This document shows, in pieces, positions 52,761 through 60,818 of a stretch of DNA of 64,000 nucleotides (within the stretch, counting starts at the first letter, position 1; each line of letters starts with the position of its first letter). The notes under the pieces are model-generated. The model was not told the DNA's origin, did no database searches, and saw nothing but the letters and a program-made list of their open reading frames with translations. The position numbers and the translations under genes were made by a program. Source of the stretch: Prochlorothrix hollandica PCC 9006 = CALU 1027 (GTDB taxonomy: Bacteria; Cyanobacteriota; Cyanobacteriia; Prochlorotrichales; Prochlorotrichaceae); the NCBI RefSeq assembly GCF_000332315.1, contig NZ_KB235937.1, positions 766,675 to 830,674 on the forward strand. The letters are read 5' to 3'.

Positions 52761-54206
52761 ATGACCTCAGACTTTGCTAGCCCAGCCAATACCCCACCCA
52801 ATACCCCAATCCAGACCCCAGCCCCCGTAACCCTGCCCCTGATGTTTCGCCTGGGGTTATTCAACGCGGGCCTAGGGGTGATGTCCGTGCTGACCTTGGG
52901 GTTGCTCAACCGGGTCATGGTAGCGGAACTGAATATTCCCTTAGGGGTCACCGCCGGCATGTTGGCCCTCTCCCAAATTACAGCCCCCGCCAAAGTCTGG
53001 ATCGGTCAACTGTCCGACAGCAAACCCCTAAGGGGATACCACCGCAGCGGCTACATCTGGCTTGGCTCCCTACTCTTCTGTAGCTTGGTCTTTGGCATTG
53101 TCCAACTCATGTGGAGGCTCGGAGATGCGGTAGCCGCCGTGGGCCAGTGGCAATGGACCGGGGAGATCATGCTCTGGTCTAGCCTGCTGGGGGTTACCTT
53201 TGCGCTGTATGGACTGGCCATTAGCACCGCCTCCACGCCCTTCGTGGCCCTGCTGGTGGATATTACCGAAGAGGATAACCGATCCCAAGTCATTGGCATT
53301 GCCTGGTCTATGTTACTGGTGGGCATTATCGCCGGGGGCATTACCACCGCCATCATGCTCAAGCAGGTGGGCATTGAAGCCAACCTAGCCACGATTAAGG
53401 CCAGCCTGAATTATCTATTTGCCCTGATGCCCCTGGTGGTGCTGCTGCTGGTGCTGCTGGGCACCTGGGGCGTTGAAAAGCGCTATTCTCGCTATGCCGT
53501 GCGCTCCCAAGCCGTGAACCGGGACGATCAACTGGGCCTGACCGCAGCCCTGCGAATTTTGACAGCCACCTCCCAAACGGGCCTGTTTTTCTGCTGTTTA
53601 TTACTGGTGACCCTGGGGCTATTTATGCAGGATGCAGTCTTGGAAAACTATGGGGCAGAAGTGTTCCAAATGCCCATGGCAGACACCACCCAACTCAACG
53701 CCTTCTTTGGACTGGGTAATTTAGTGGGTCTCAGTGGGGCCGGATTTTGGATCGTGCCCCGCTTTGGCAAACTACGAACGGTGCGCATAGGCTGCGTCTT
53801 GGTGGCCACCACCCTCCTGTTGCTGATCAGTGTGGGACTCAATCCCCAACCCCCCCTCCTCAAGGCCATGGTGGGCTGTTTCGGCCTTGCCTCAGGCATC
53901 ACCACCAACGGATCCTTAAGCTTGATGTTGGATTTTACGGCAGCGGAAACAGCGGGCACCTTCATCGGAGCCTGGGGCTTAGCCCAATCCCTGGCCAGGG
54001 CCGGGGCCACGTGGCTAGGGGGACTGTTGCAAAGTTTGGGCAGTGTCATCTCGGATGATGGACTGGTGTCCTATGGCCTGGTCTTTGCCGTGGAAGCGGG
54101 GGTTATCTTGGGGGCGATCGTGGTGCTCAATCAGGTCAATGTCCATGAGTTCCAAACCAAAACCCGCGCCGCCATTAGCCAAATTCTGGAAACGGATCTG
54201 GACTAA
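52761..54206 (+). CDS. BCH/PucC-family major facilitator (light-harvesting assembly/transport)
   Basis: The 481-residue integral membrane protein has about 12 hydrophobic helices (for example FNAGLGVMSVLTLGLLNRVM, LWSSLLGVTFALYGLAIST, LFALMPLVVLLLVLLG) and the PucC/LhaA family text LRGYHRSGYIWLGSLLFCSL, FVALLVDITEEDNRSQVIGI and LMLDFTAAETAGTFIGAWGL. In purple bacteria PucC-like proteins support light-harvesting complex assembly; cyanobacterial relatives are thought to move or chaperone chlorophyll-related material at the thylakoid, which is inference. Length is typical. It is transcribed alone; element G lies 60 bases upstream. Confidence 0.9.
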   Translation: MTSDFASPANTPPNTPIQTPAPVTLPLMFRLGLFNAGLGVMSVLTLGLLNRVMVAELNIPLGVTAGMLALSQITAPAKVWIGQLSDSKPLRGYHRSGYIWLGSLLFCSLVFGIVQLMWRLGDAVAAVGQWQWTGEIMLWSSLLGVTFALYGLAISTASTPFVALLVDITEEDNRSQVIGIAWSMLLVGIIAGGITTAIMLKQVGIEANLATIKASLNYLFALMPLVVLLLVLLGTWGVEKRYSRYAVRSQAVNRDDQLGLTAALRILTATSQTGLFFCCLLLVTLGLFMQDAVLENYGAEVFQMPMADTTQLNAFFGLGNLVGLSGAGFWIVPRFGKLRTVRIGCVLVATTLLLLISVGLNPQPPLLKAMVGCFGLASGITTNGSLSLMLDFTAAETAGTFIGAWGLAQSLARAGATWLGGLLQSLGSVISDDGLVSYGLVFAVEAGVILGAIVVLNQVNVHEFQTKTRAAISQILETDLD

Positions 54207-54236
54207 CCCGATACCGCAAACGCTAGCTCCAAGCCC

Positions 54237-54296
54237 AGACCCAAGCTAAGACCCAAGCTAAGACCCAAGCTAAGACCCAAGCTAAGACCCAAGCAA
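54237..54296. repeat. Tandem 12-bp repeat (5 units)
   Basis: GACCCAAGCTAA repeated five times after the PucC stop. Confidence 0.9.
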
Positions 54297-54311
54297 TGTA
54301 TAACGGGAAAC

Positions 54312-54414
54312 TACAGCGACCCTAAATCAGTTGTAAGGATCTCGACGGCTGAAACCCTTGGTGTGGTGTGCCCCCGGAGGGGGCACACCACACGACCCAT
54401 TTCGGACTGCTGTA
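54312..54414 (+). mobile_element. MITE-like repeat A, copy 10
   Basis: 103-bp A element followed at once by a short GATAACGGGAA duplication and the inositol-monophosphatase-family gene. Confidence 0.85.
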
Positions 54415-54443
54415 GATAACGGGAACCTAGATAACGGGAAACC

Positions 54444-55415
54444 ATGATTGATTCATCCACTGATGCGTCCACCGATACGCCTATTCATGGGCCTACTGAT
54501 ACCGCGCCTACTGATACCGCGCCTACTGATACCGCGCCTACTGATACCGCGCCTACTAATGCATCCAGTGATGCGTCTACAAATTCGTCTCTGTTTTGGG
54601 CAGAGATTTGCCAGTTTGCCCATGACATCAGTGAGCGGGTGGGGTTGCATTTAAAAGCAGACTTTGGCACCGTCCACCCCAGCGAAAAAAGTGATGGCAG
54701 TTGGGTCACCCGCTGCGATCGCTGGGCGGATCAAGCGCTACGGGACGCGATCGCAGCCCGATTTCCAGATCATGGTCTCCTGACGGAAGAAACCCTCCAC
54801 GAATTTCCCCCCCAGGATTGGTGCTGGATCGTCGATCCCCTGGATGGCACCACCAACTTCGCCCTGGGAATCCCTATGTGGGGCATTTCCCTGGGCTTGC
54901 TATATCGCGGAACCCCCGTTTTTGGCTGCGTCCATTTTCCCGTATTGGGGCAAACCTTCCATGGCTTTTGGGCAGGCAACAGCGGCCTAACCCTACCCCA
55001 GGGAGCCTTCTGCAACCACCAGCCGATCCGGGTCAGTACTGCGGCCTTAAGCCCTAACCAGCTTTTTAGTTTCTGCACCCGCAGCATCACGGCTCTGCAA
55101 CAGGAACCCGCCGTTTCCCTAACCCTGCCCCTCAAAGTGCGAATGTTGGGAGTTTCCACCTATAACCTGCTGAGCATCGCCAGCGGCATGACCCTGGGGG
55201 GCGTGGAAGCCACCCCGAAGGTGTGGGACATTGCAGCCACCTGGGCGATCGTCCACGCCGCAGGGGCACAGTGGATCCCCCTGCAACACCAACCCTTTCC
55301 CCTGGAAGTGGGGCGCAACTACCAAGCCCTGTCCTACCCCACCCTCGTGGTGGCCCGTCCTGACCTAGCCCCCCAGTTCCTGCCCTTCTCGGTGCTCCTG
55401 GGATCTCCGGCCTAA
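54444..55415 (+). CDS. Inositol monophosphatase family protein
   Basis: The 323-residue metal-dependent phosphatase has an N-terminal low-complexity stretch with five TDTAP pentapeptides (15-bp DNA unit, about 54497-54560), then the FIG/IMPase core: SDGSWVTRCDRWADQALRDA, DHGLLTEETLHEF (metal-binding Glu pair), DPLDGTTNFALGIPMWGISL and the C-terminal motif KVWDIAATWAIVHAAGAQW. The substrate could be inositol phosphate, fructose bisphosphate or PAP; sequence alone does not decide. It is cytosolic. ATG 54444 is close to a GGGAA ribosome site. Confidence 0.92.
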   Translation: MIDSSTDASTDTPIHGPTDTAPTDTAPTDTAPTDTAPTNASSDASTNSSLFWAEICQFAHDISERVGLHLKADFGTVHPSEKSDGSWVTRCDRWADQALRDAIAARFPDHGLLTEETLHEFPPQDWCWIVDPLDGTTNFALGIPMWGISLGLLYRGTPVFGCVHFPVLGQTFHGFWAGNSGLTLPQGAFCNHQPIRVSTAALSPNQLFSFCTRSITALQQEPAVSLTLPLKVRMLGVSTYNLLSIASGMTLGGVEATPKVWDIAATWAIVHAAGAQWIPLQHQPFPLEVGRNYQALSYPTLVVARPDLAPQFLPFSVLLGSPA

Positions 55416-55462
55416 ACCTCTGTCTGGGTAGAATAGACCCAATAAAGTGGGGTAGACCCAAT

Positions 55463-55492
55463 AAAAAAGGCGCGATTGATCGCGCCTCAAGA
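55463..55492 (-). terminator. Terminator for the Ser/Arg-rich gene (minus strand)
   Basis: On the minus strand, GAGGCGCGATC-AATCGCGCC is followed by TTTTTTATT. The stem GGCGCGAT/ATCGCGCC is perfect. It lies 138 bases after the stop of the 88-residue gene. Confidence 0.8.
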
Positions 55493-55629
55493 CAGAGAAT
55501 GGATTACCTATTGATTCCAAAATCTGGAACTCTCTGGAATTCCATTGAGCAAAACTACAAATCCAGCAATTTCACAACAACGGCAGGTGTCAAAGCTGCC
55601 TGCCACAATTCATTGAAGGGTGCGATCGC

Positions 55630-55896
55630 CTAAGAGGCTCTGACGCGGGTTCTGGAGGAGCTACTGGCAGAACCACTGGGGCTACGGCGACGGGAAGGAC
55701 GGCGAGGGCCACCGCTGGCGGCACCAGAACGGGAGCTAGGGCTGGAAAACGAAGACCGAGACCGAGAAGCGGTTAAAGGGGTGTCAGCAGGACCATCCTT
55801 GAGTTCTCGCTTGAGTTGATTAATGCGAGAGCGCCAGTTGCTACGCTCCATGGCATCAAGGTTAAATGAACGGTCGGTGGATCGATAATCAGACAT
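55630..55896 (-). CDS. Small Ser/Arg-rich basic protein, unknown function
   Basis: The 88-residue protein has a normal-looking N-terminal half, MSDYRSTDRSFNLDAMERSN then WRSRINQLKRELKDGPADTP, and a C-terminal half almost wholly Ser, Arg, Pro and Gly (SRSGAASGGPRRPSRRRSPS). The reading frame uses typical codons, and a strong terminator follows on this strand, supporting expression. I do not recognise the family. The Arg-rich tail suggests nucleic-acid binding, but that is inference. The 530 bases upstream have no other gene, so it may have a long leader. Confidence 0.6.
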   Translation of the reverse strand: MSDYRSTDRSFNLDAMERSNWRSRINQLKRELKDGPADTPLTASRSRSSFSSPSSRSGAASGGPRRPSRRRSPSGSASSSSRTRVRAS

Positions 55897-56428
55897 ACAA
55901 ATTCTAAAACTCTAAACGACAGTGTCCTAAAGACAAGCGCCCTAAACAAACACAGTACTGAAGACCTTTGACAAGGCTAGGACAGCACAACAGTCACATC
56001 AGCACGGTTCACGATAGTCAAAAACCCGATCGGCCCAGGGGCTGGAGATAGCACAACAACTGAGCTTCATCTCCCCAAACTCTGGAGAGGCCGTGGGGGA
56101 ACTGTAGGGAAAAAGGGCAATTTCTCAACAGTGAAATGGTCAAATGCCTCTTATTCAGACACAAGAGATGCAAGGTACCTAGGCATTCCCTGGGAATTTC
56201 GTATGGCTGCTAAAGCGTACTGAATCCTAGGGCAACACGCCATGCCCAACCTTAGGCACTGTGCAAGGCAACCCACTACATTTTGTTGCTTCAAACCTGC
56301 ACAGGAGATAGTTGAGGGAAAAACAGAGCAACAATTCCCCTCAAGGGAAATCTCTGACTGACTAGATGGCGATTGTAGGTTGTGGGGGTTTCCAGCTTAG
56401 ACTAACTCAGAATTAATCCAGCATTTGA
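55897..56428 (-). other. Gene-free stretch, possibly leader or RNA
   Basis: No open frame with credible coding is seen in these 530 bases. The sequence is only moderately structured (for example CCTAGGCATTCCCTGGGAAT, and CACAGTGCCTAAGG/CCTTAGGCACTGTG pairing with itself near 56253-56262). I do not recognise an RNA family. Confidence 0.35.
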
Positions 56429-56699
56429 CATGCTCCCCGACCTAAAGGTGCGGGGATTCTCCGACTAGGCGAATAGTCCAAGCTGTTCGCTGTACGGCTG
56501 GCTAGACAAAGCAGTCGGATTGCCAGAAATCCTGGTCTTACGCCCGTTCTTTGTCCATTTAGAGTCTTGGATTAGCTCCAACCCAGACTTTTATTGTGCT
56601 TTTATGCTAATCAAAATAGCATAGATGGAGAAGGCTGGATAGATCAGTTGCAGGAAGAAAAGCCGTCCTAGAAGGACGGGGCTTTAGACCCAGATTTTA
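56429..56699 (+). mobile_element. IS200/IS605-type deletion derivative (PATE)
   Basis: Left-end hairpin CCCCGACCTAAAGGTGCGGGG preceded by CATGCT, right-end hairpin CCGTCCTAGAAGGACGG followed by GGCTTTAGACCCAGATTTT, with about 200 non-coding bases between. It has the ends of a TnpB-type single-strand transposon without its genes. Confidence 0.75.
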
Positions 56700-56785
56700 G
56701 GTAACGGTTGGAGAGACCTGTAGCTTAGGCACGGTCTCTAAACCCCTGGTGATGGCAGAGCAGCTTAGTGGATCAGGCTAACAGC

Positions 56786-57007
56786 TTATGCAAGGGTGTC
56801 AAAGGTTACCACCTTACACAAACGTTCCTTATGGCCTAGACGATACACGCTCAACGTCAGTTTTGACAAGTCCAGAAAAAATTGTTTCGGTTTTGTCCCC
56901 TCAGGCTGATCCCCAAAGGCTTGTCTGCATACCATAACCAGTTCTTCAAGGAACTGGACTCCAATCCCGGAGGCTTCAGCCAACTTGACACCCTGCTTGA
57001 CTGACAA
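56786..57007 (-). CDS. Small protein of unknown function, 5' end altered by repeat D
   Basis: The frame is open to 57055 (89 residues), but the first 16 residues (MWRVASPPATI...) are encoded by the D repeat. A TTG at 57007 with a GAGG seven bases upstream would give 73 residues: LLSVKQGVKLAEASGIGVQF, LEELVMVCRQAFGDQPEG, FFLDLSKLTLSVYRLGHKE. The composition looks like a real folded protein. I do not recognise it. It may be the remainder of a gene whose beginning was displaced by the repeat, or a small intact one. Confidence 0.45.
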   Translation of the reverse strand: MSVKQGVKLAEASGIGVQFLEELVMVCRQAFGDQPEGTKPKQFFLDLSKLTLSVYRLGHKERLCKVVTFDTLA

Positions 57008-57010
57008 AAG

Positions 57011-57108
57011 GGGACCTCGATTAATGGTGGCGGGCGGCGAAGCCACCCGCCACACTCCCTATTTTTACGTGGGACACGGGGCGAAAATTTGGATGTTTCG
57101 AGGTGCCC
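57011..57108 (-). mobile_element. MITE-like repeat D, copy 4
   Basis: 98 bp. Inverted ends GGGCACCTCGA (minus strand) and TCGAGGTCC; inner GGCGGGTGGCTTCGCCGCCCGCC hairpin. It begins four bases upstream of the TTG start proposed for the neighbouring small gene and contains the earlier ATG. Confidence 0.85.
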
Positions 57109-57315
57109 AAAAGAGGGTCGCTATAGGTTGGGTAGAGGGACGAAAACCGTAGGGCACCATCAGGGACAAGGGCAGCGCGGCAGACTAATCCTGCTCCGGC
57201 TGGTTTAAGGCTTGCAAAGATTCCGGCTCCCCCCTTGCCAGGGTCCCCGGCCAAGACCCATCATGGCTATAGTCCCTGGAAGCACCACTGTCTAGACCAG
57301 GGGACACAAGGGTTC

Positions 57316-57840
57316 ATGAGACATACATTGTCGGTTTTAGTGGAAGACGAAGCGGGGGTTTTAACCCGTATTGCCGGTTTATTTGCCCGTCGCGGCTTTA
57401 ATATCGAGAGCCTTGCGGTGGGTCCGGCGGAACAGGTGGGGGTTTCCCGGATCACCATGGTGGTTCCGGGGGACGATCGCGTCATCGAGCAATTGACCAA
57501 GCAGCTTTATAAACAGGTCAATGTCTTGAAGGTGCAGGATGTGACCGAGACTCCGGCGGTGGAGCGGGAGTTAATGCTGCTGAAGGTCAATGCCAGCAGT
57601 GCCGCACGATCGGAAATTCTGGAGTTAGTGGAAATTTTCCGGGCCAAAGTGGTGGATGTGTCAGAAGACTCCCTGATCATAGAAGTGGTGGGGGATCCCG
57701 GCAAAATGGTGGCCATTGTTCAGGTTCTCCAAAAGTTCGGCATCCGGGAGATTGCCCGCACGGGCAAACTTGCCCTAACCCGTGAGTCCCGTGTCAATAC
57801 GGAGTTCCTCAAGTCCTTGGAGGCGCGGGTCGGCCCGTGA
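57316..57840 (+). CDS. ilvH: Acetolactate synthase small (regulatory) subunit
   Basis: IlvH activates acetolactate synthase and mediates valine feedback in branched-chain amino acid synthesis. The 174-residue protein from ATG 57316 has the ACT domain [37 protein letters not shown] (valine-binding region), then [20 protein letters not shown] and [20 protein letters not shown], and the C-terminal [16 protein letters not shown]. Length is typical. The frame is open to 57235 but upstream residues do not fit. Its stop overlaps the next gene's GTG start. Confidence 0.97.
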   Translation: MRHTLSVLVEDEAGVLTRIAGLFARRGFNIESLAVGPAEQVGVSRITMVVPGDDRVIEQLTKQLYKQVNVLKVQDVTETPAVERELMLLKVNASSAARSEILELVEIFRAKVVDVSEDSLIIEVVGDPGKMVAIVQVLQKFGIREIARTGKLALTRESRVNTEFLKSLEARVGP

Positions 57841-58703
57841 GTCAGCCTATGGTATCCGCCCCGTCTTCCGGCCCGGTGCTGATCCCAGGTCAGTGGTACC
57901 GGGTGCAGCAGATCCTGGATCTCTACGATGCGCCCCAGGGTCCGGTGCCCCAGGGCGATCGTCTCGCCACCCAAGCCGCTCCAGGGCGTTTATTGCGGGT
58001 GACGGGGGCGATCGTGGCGGGTTGCTGGCCCGTGCAGTTGGGGGAAGATGGCTATGAAGCCTGGTGGCGGCCAGGGGCAGGGCAAGAACCAGGGGCAGGG
58101 CAAGAACCAGGGGCAGGGCAAGAACCAGGGGCAGGGCAAGAACCAGGGGCAGGGCAAGAACCAGGGGCAGGAGAAGAAGAAAAGACAGCGTTAACAGCAA
58201 TCCTAGGGCCACCGCCGTTACCACCCGCCCTAGAGCCAACGGCGATCGCCAGTCTCATACCCGCCATGATTGCCTTTGCCCAAGCGGCCCAAACCGTGCC
58301 CAACTGCTACCGCTGGGGGGGGACGGTGGCTCCGGACTATGATTGCTCTGGCTTAATGCAGGCGGCGTTTGCAGCGGTGGGACTGTGGATTCCCCGTGAT
58401 GCCTACCAGCAGGAAGCCTTTGCCCAACCCTTGCCCTGGGGTGCGGATCCCGATCGCCCCTGGGAACCCTGGGAACCCTGGGAACCGGGGGATCTAGTCT
58501 TCTTCGGCACCCCCACCAAGGCCACCCATGTGGGGCTATACCTAGGCCAAGGCCGCTATATCCACAGCTCTGGCATCGCCCAGGGCCACAATGGGATCGC
58601 CATTGATGCGTTATCTAAAACTGGGGATCAGATCAGTCGGGCCTATTTTGACCAGTTGCGGGGAGCGGGCCGCATTGTAGCCAGTTATCAACCTTCGCTC
58701 TAG
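57837..58703 (+). CDS. NlpC/P60 peptidoglycan endopeptidase with SH3-like N-terminus
   Basis: The 288-residue protein begins at GTG 57837, overlapping the ilvH stop (GTGA). The N-terminus ([38 protein letters not shown]) looks like an SH3b domain, a cell-wall binding module in this family. An in-frame 18-bp repeat encodes six AGQEPG blocks (58075-58175). The NlpC/P60 domain follows: [20 protein letters not shown] with catalytic Cys, [20 protein letters not shown] with His, and [19 protein letters not shown]. It cleaves D-Glu/meso-DAP or similar links. No clear signal peptide is visible, unusual for a wall hydrolase; ilvH coupling says little on function. Confidence 0.9.
   Translation: MSQPMVSAPSSGPVLIPGQWYRVQQILDLYDAPQGPVPQGDRLATQAAPGRLLRVTGAIVAGCWPVQLGEDGYEAWWRPGAGQEPGAGQEPGAGQEPGAGQEPGAGQEPGAGEEEKTALTAILGPPPLPPALEPTAIASLIPAMIAFAQAAQTVPNCYRWGGTVAPDYDCSGLMQAAFAAVGLWIPRDAYQQEAFAQPLPWGADPDRPWEPWEPWEPGDLVFFGTPTKATHVGLYLGQGRYIHSSGIAQGHNGIAIDALSKTGDQISRAYFDQLRGAGRIVASYQPSL
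58075..58175 (+). repeat. 18-bp tandem repeat inside the NlpC/P60 gene
   Basis: GGGCAGGGCAAGAACCAG, about six in-frame units encoding AGQEPG between the SH3-like and catalytic domains. Confidence 0.95.
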
Positions 58704-58817
58704 ACCCTGGGGCAAGGCAGGCTAGAGATGGGTGATGAGGGCTTGATTCGCCTCAGTTTGTCCGGGTTTAAGCAACCCCACACCGACGAACCCTAACCCT
58801 AAACAGCGAACAAACTG

Positions 58818-58898
58818 GCTTACCGCCTAAAGCGGGACAAGATTACCAAGGGAGTGGGGCGCGGAGCGCCCCACTCCCCCGGCTTAAAGTTAATACCC
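58818..58898 (+). repeat. Palindromic repeat B, copy 10
   Basis: About 81 bp, 125 bases upstream of the LysR gene. Left GCTTACCGCCTAAAGCGGGAC, right GGCTTAAAGTTAATACCC. Confidence 0.88.
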
Positions 58899-59023
58899 GG
58901 CAAACTAGAAGTATTTCCGGCCAAAACTGTAGTTGCTAACACAGGACTGTAGTTAGTAACACAAATTGGGCCATACCCTTTCTCTTAGGCTGATGAGCAG
59001 TTGAGCACCTCCCCCCATTCCCT

Positions 59024-59947
59024 ATGCGTCTTGAGCAGCTACAAGCTTTTTTAGCGATCGCAGAAACCCACAGCTTTCAAGGGGCTGCTAAATACTGCCA
59101 GGTGAACCAGTCCACCATTAGTCGGCAGATTCAATCCCTGGAAGCTTCCGTGGGGGCCGAACTGTTCCACCGCAACGGCGCAGTCAGCTTAACCCTGGCG
59201 GGGCAGTCCCTGTTGCCTCGGGCGAAGCGCATCTGCCAAGAATGGCGCACCGCCACCCAAGAACTATCGGATCTGCTCAATGGCCACCAAACAGAACTGT
59301 GTGTCGCAGCCATTAGCTCGGTCTGTTGCCACTACCTCCCCGAAGCCTTTGAACAGTTCAACCAAGAGTATCCTGAGGTGCAACTGCGGGTTACGTCCCT
59401 GGGCAGCGATCGCGCCCTCAAGGTGCTGCGGGATGACTTGGTGGACATTGCGGTGGTGATGCAGAACCGGTTCCTCACGGCCTCCAGTCCCCTGGTGGTC
59501 ACGCCCCTGTTCCAAGACACCATCCATATCTTAATGGCAGCAAATCACCCCCTCAGCAGCCTGGAACGGGTGCCCTGGGATGCCCTGGCCCGCTATCCCC
59601 ATGCGGTGTTTAAGGATGGCTATGGGATGCGGCGCATCATTGAGGAACAGTTTAGCCAACAGGCCCAGACCCTCAATGTGGCCCTAGAACTCAATACCCT
59701 GGATGCCTTCCGGGGGATTGTGCGCAGGGGACAGGTGGTGGCGCTGTTGCCCCAGTCGGCGTTGCTGGAGGTGCAAGGGGATCCCAGCTTAACGGTGCGA
59801 TCGACCGTGGCCCCCCGCCTCACCCGCGAGGTGGTCTGTGTCACCACGGAGGATCGCCTGCGCATTCCCCCCATTCGTCGGTTCTGTGAGCTATTGCAGC
59901 AGGTGGTGGTGGCCCAAGAGCAACTGCCATTTCCCCAGGCAGTCTAG
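59024..59947 (+). CDS. LysR-family transcriptional regulator
   Basis: The 307-residue regulator has an N-terminal winged helix-turn-helix, MRLEQLQAFLAIAETHSFQG, CQVNQSTISRQIQSLEASV, followed by the RELFHR-type linker (AELFHRNGAVSLTLAGQSLL), and an effector domain with LCVAAISSVCCHYLPEAFEQ and VTSLGSDRALKVLRDDLVDI. The text resembles PacR-type cyanobacterial LysR proteins from memory, but the target is unknown. No divergent partner gene is next to it, unlike many LysR genes; the B repeat is upstream. Length is normal. Confidence 0.9.
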   Translation: MRLEQLQAFLAIAETHSFQGAAKYCQVNQSTISRQIQSLEASVGAELFHRNGAVSLTLAGQSLLPRAKRICQEWRTATQELSDLLNGHQTELCVAAISSVCCHYLPEAFEQFNQEYPEVQLRVTSLGSDRALKVLRDDLVDIAVVMQNRFLTASSPLVVTPLFQDTIHILMAANHPLSSLERVPWDALARYPHAVFKDGYGMRRIIEEQFSQQAQTLNVALELNTLDAFRGIVRRGQVVALLPQSALLEVQGDPSLTVRSTVAPRLTREVVCVTTEDRLRIPPIRRFCELLQQVVVAQEQLPFPQAV

Positions 59948-60125
59948 GGGCACGATCGGCCTTGAGGAAGGCAACGGGCGCTAGGGGCGCATTCGATCGC
60001 CCCATTTCGATCGCCCCATCAGGCTAGACATTTGACCAACTTGGGTTAAAGTGTCAGCAGCAATCTAGCGGTTAGGGGGTCGCCCTCCGCCACTAGCCTG
60101 ATCCCTGCTGACATCATGTTGACCT

Positions 60126-60659
60126 ATGCTCACAAGTGTCGAACGTTTACTCTTTGTTCGCGGTGTCCCCATTTTCAAGGAATTACGGGATGACTTTTTG
60201 GTGCGCCTAGCGTCCATCATGGAGGAACTGTCGTTCCCCACCCGCCACACCATCTTCCAGCAGGGGGAAGAGGGGCGATCGCTTTACATTGTCGTCAAAG
60301 GCCAGGTGCGGGTCCACATCGGGCAACAGGACATTGATCGACTGGGGGAAGGGGATGCCTTTGGGGAAATGGCCCTGTTTGACTCAGAGCCACGATCGGC
60401 CTCCGTCAGCACCCTTGATGACTGTGAATGTCTGGTCTTAACCCAGCAACAACTCTATGAAGCTGTGGAGGAGACCCCCGGCATTGCCGTCAATATTATT
60501 CGCCTCCTCTCCCGCCGCATTCGGGAACTGAATGCTCGCATTAGCGAAGAAGAAGCCGAGAACCGCCGCCTGACCACGATGTTACAGCCCCCCGGCGCTG
60601 CCCACTCCCTGCCAAACCTCAACTACGCCGCGAACCCGGCCCAAAGTGGCATTTTCTAG
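60126..60659 (+). CDS. Cyclic nucleotide-binding domain protein
   Basis: The 177-residue protein has one CNB domain: LLFVRGVPIFKELRDDFLVR, IFQQGEEGRSLYIVVKGQVR and the phosphate-binding cassette GDAFGEMALFDSEPRSASVS, whose Glu and Arg contact the cyclic nucleotide phosphate. An alpha-helical C-terminus (IIRLLSRRIRELNARISEEE) follows, and no DNA-binding domain is present. It may respond to cAMP or c-di-AMP-class ligands and signal through protein contacts; partner unknown. The window also encodes an adenylate cyclase, at 13.5-14.7 kb, far away. Two hundred bases separate it from the LysR gene on the same strand. Confidence 0.9.
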   Translation: MLTSVERLLFVRGVPIFKELRDDFLVRLASIMEELSFPTRHTIFQQGEEGRSLYIVVKGQVRVHIGQQDIDRLGEGDAFGEMALFDSEPRSASVSTLDDCECLVLTQQQLYEAVEETPGIAVNIIRLLSRRIRELNARISEEEAENRRLTTMLQPPGAAHSLPNLNYAANPAQSGIF

Positions 60660-60680
60660 GGACCGTCCCCCCAGGCCAGT

Positions 60681-60792
60681 GGCTCTCTTGAGTTTAGGGT
60701 GGGGGCGCTCAGCGCCCCCACCCTAAACCTACCATTTCAGCGCTTTAGTTTGTATCTGAATATACTATTTGCACCCAGATCTAAGGAGGGCC
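60681..60792 (-). mobile_element. MITE G, copy 2
   Basis: 112-bp element, reverse orientation relative to copy 1, with ends GGCTCTCTTGAG and CTAAGGAGGGCC. Flanks GGCCAGT and GACCAGT fit a 7-8 bp target duplication. It lies just after the CNB gene and 27 bases from the hypE stop. Confidence 0.85.
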
Positions 60793-60818
60793 GACCAGTG
60801 GGGCTAGAAAATGCGGCA

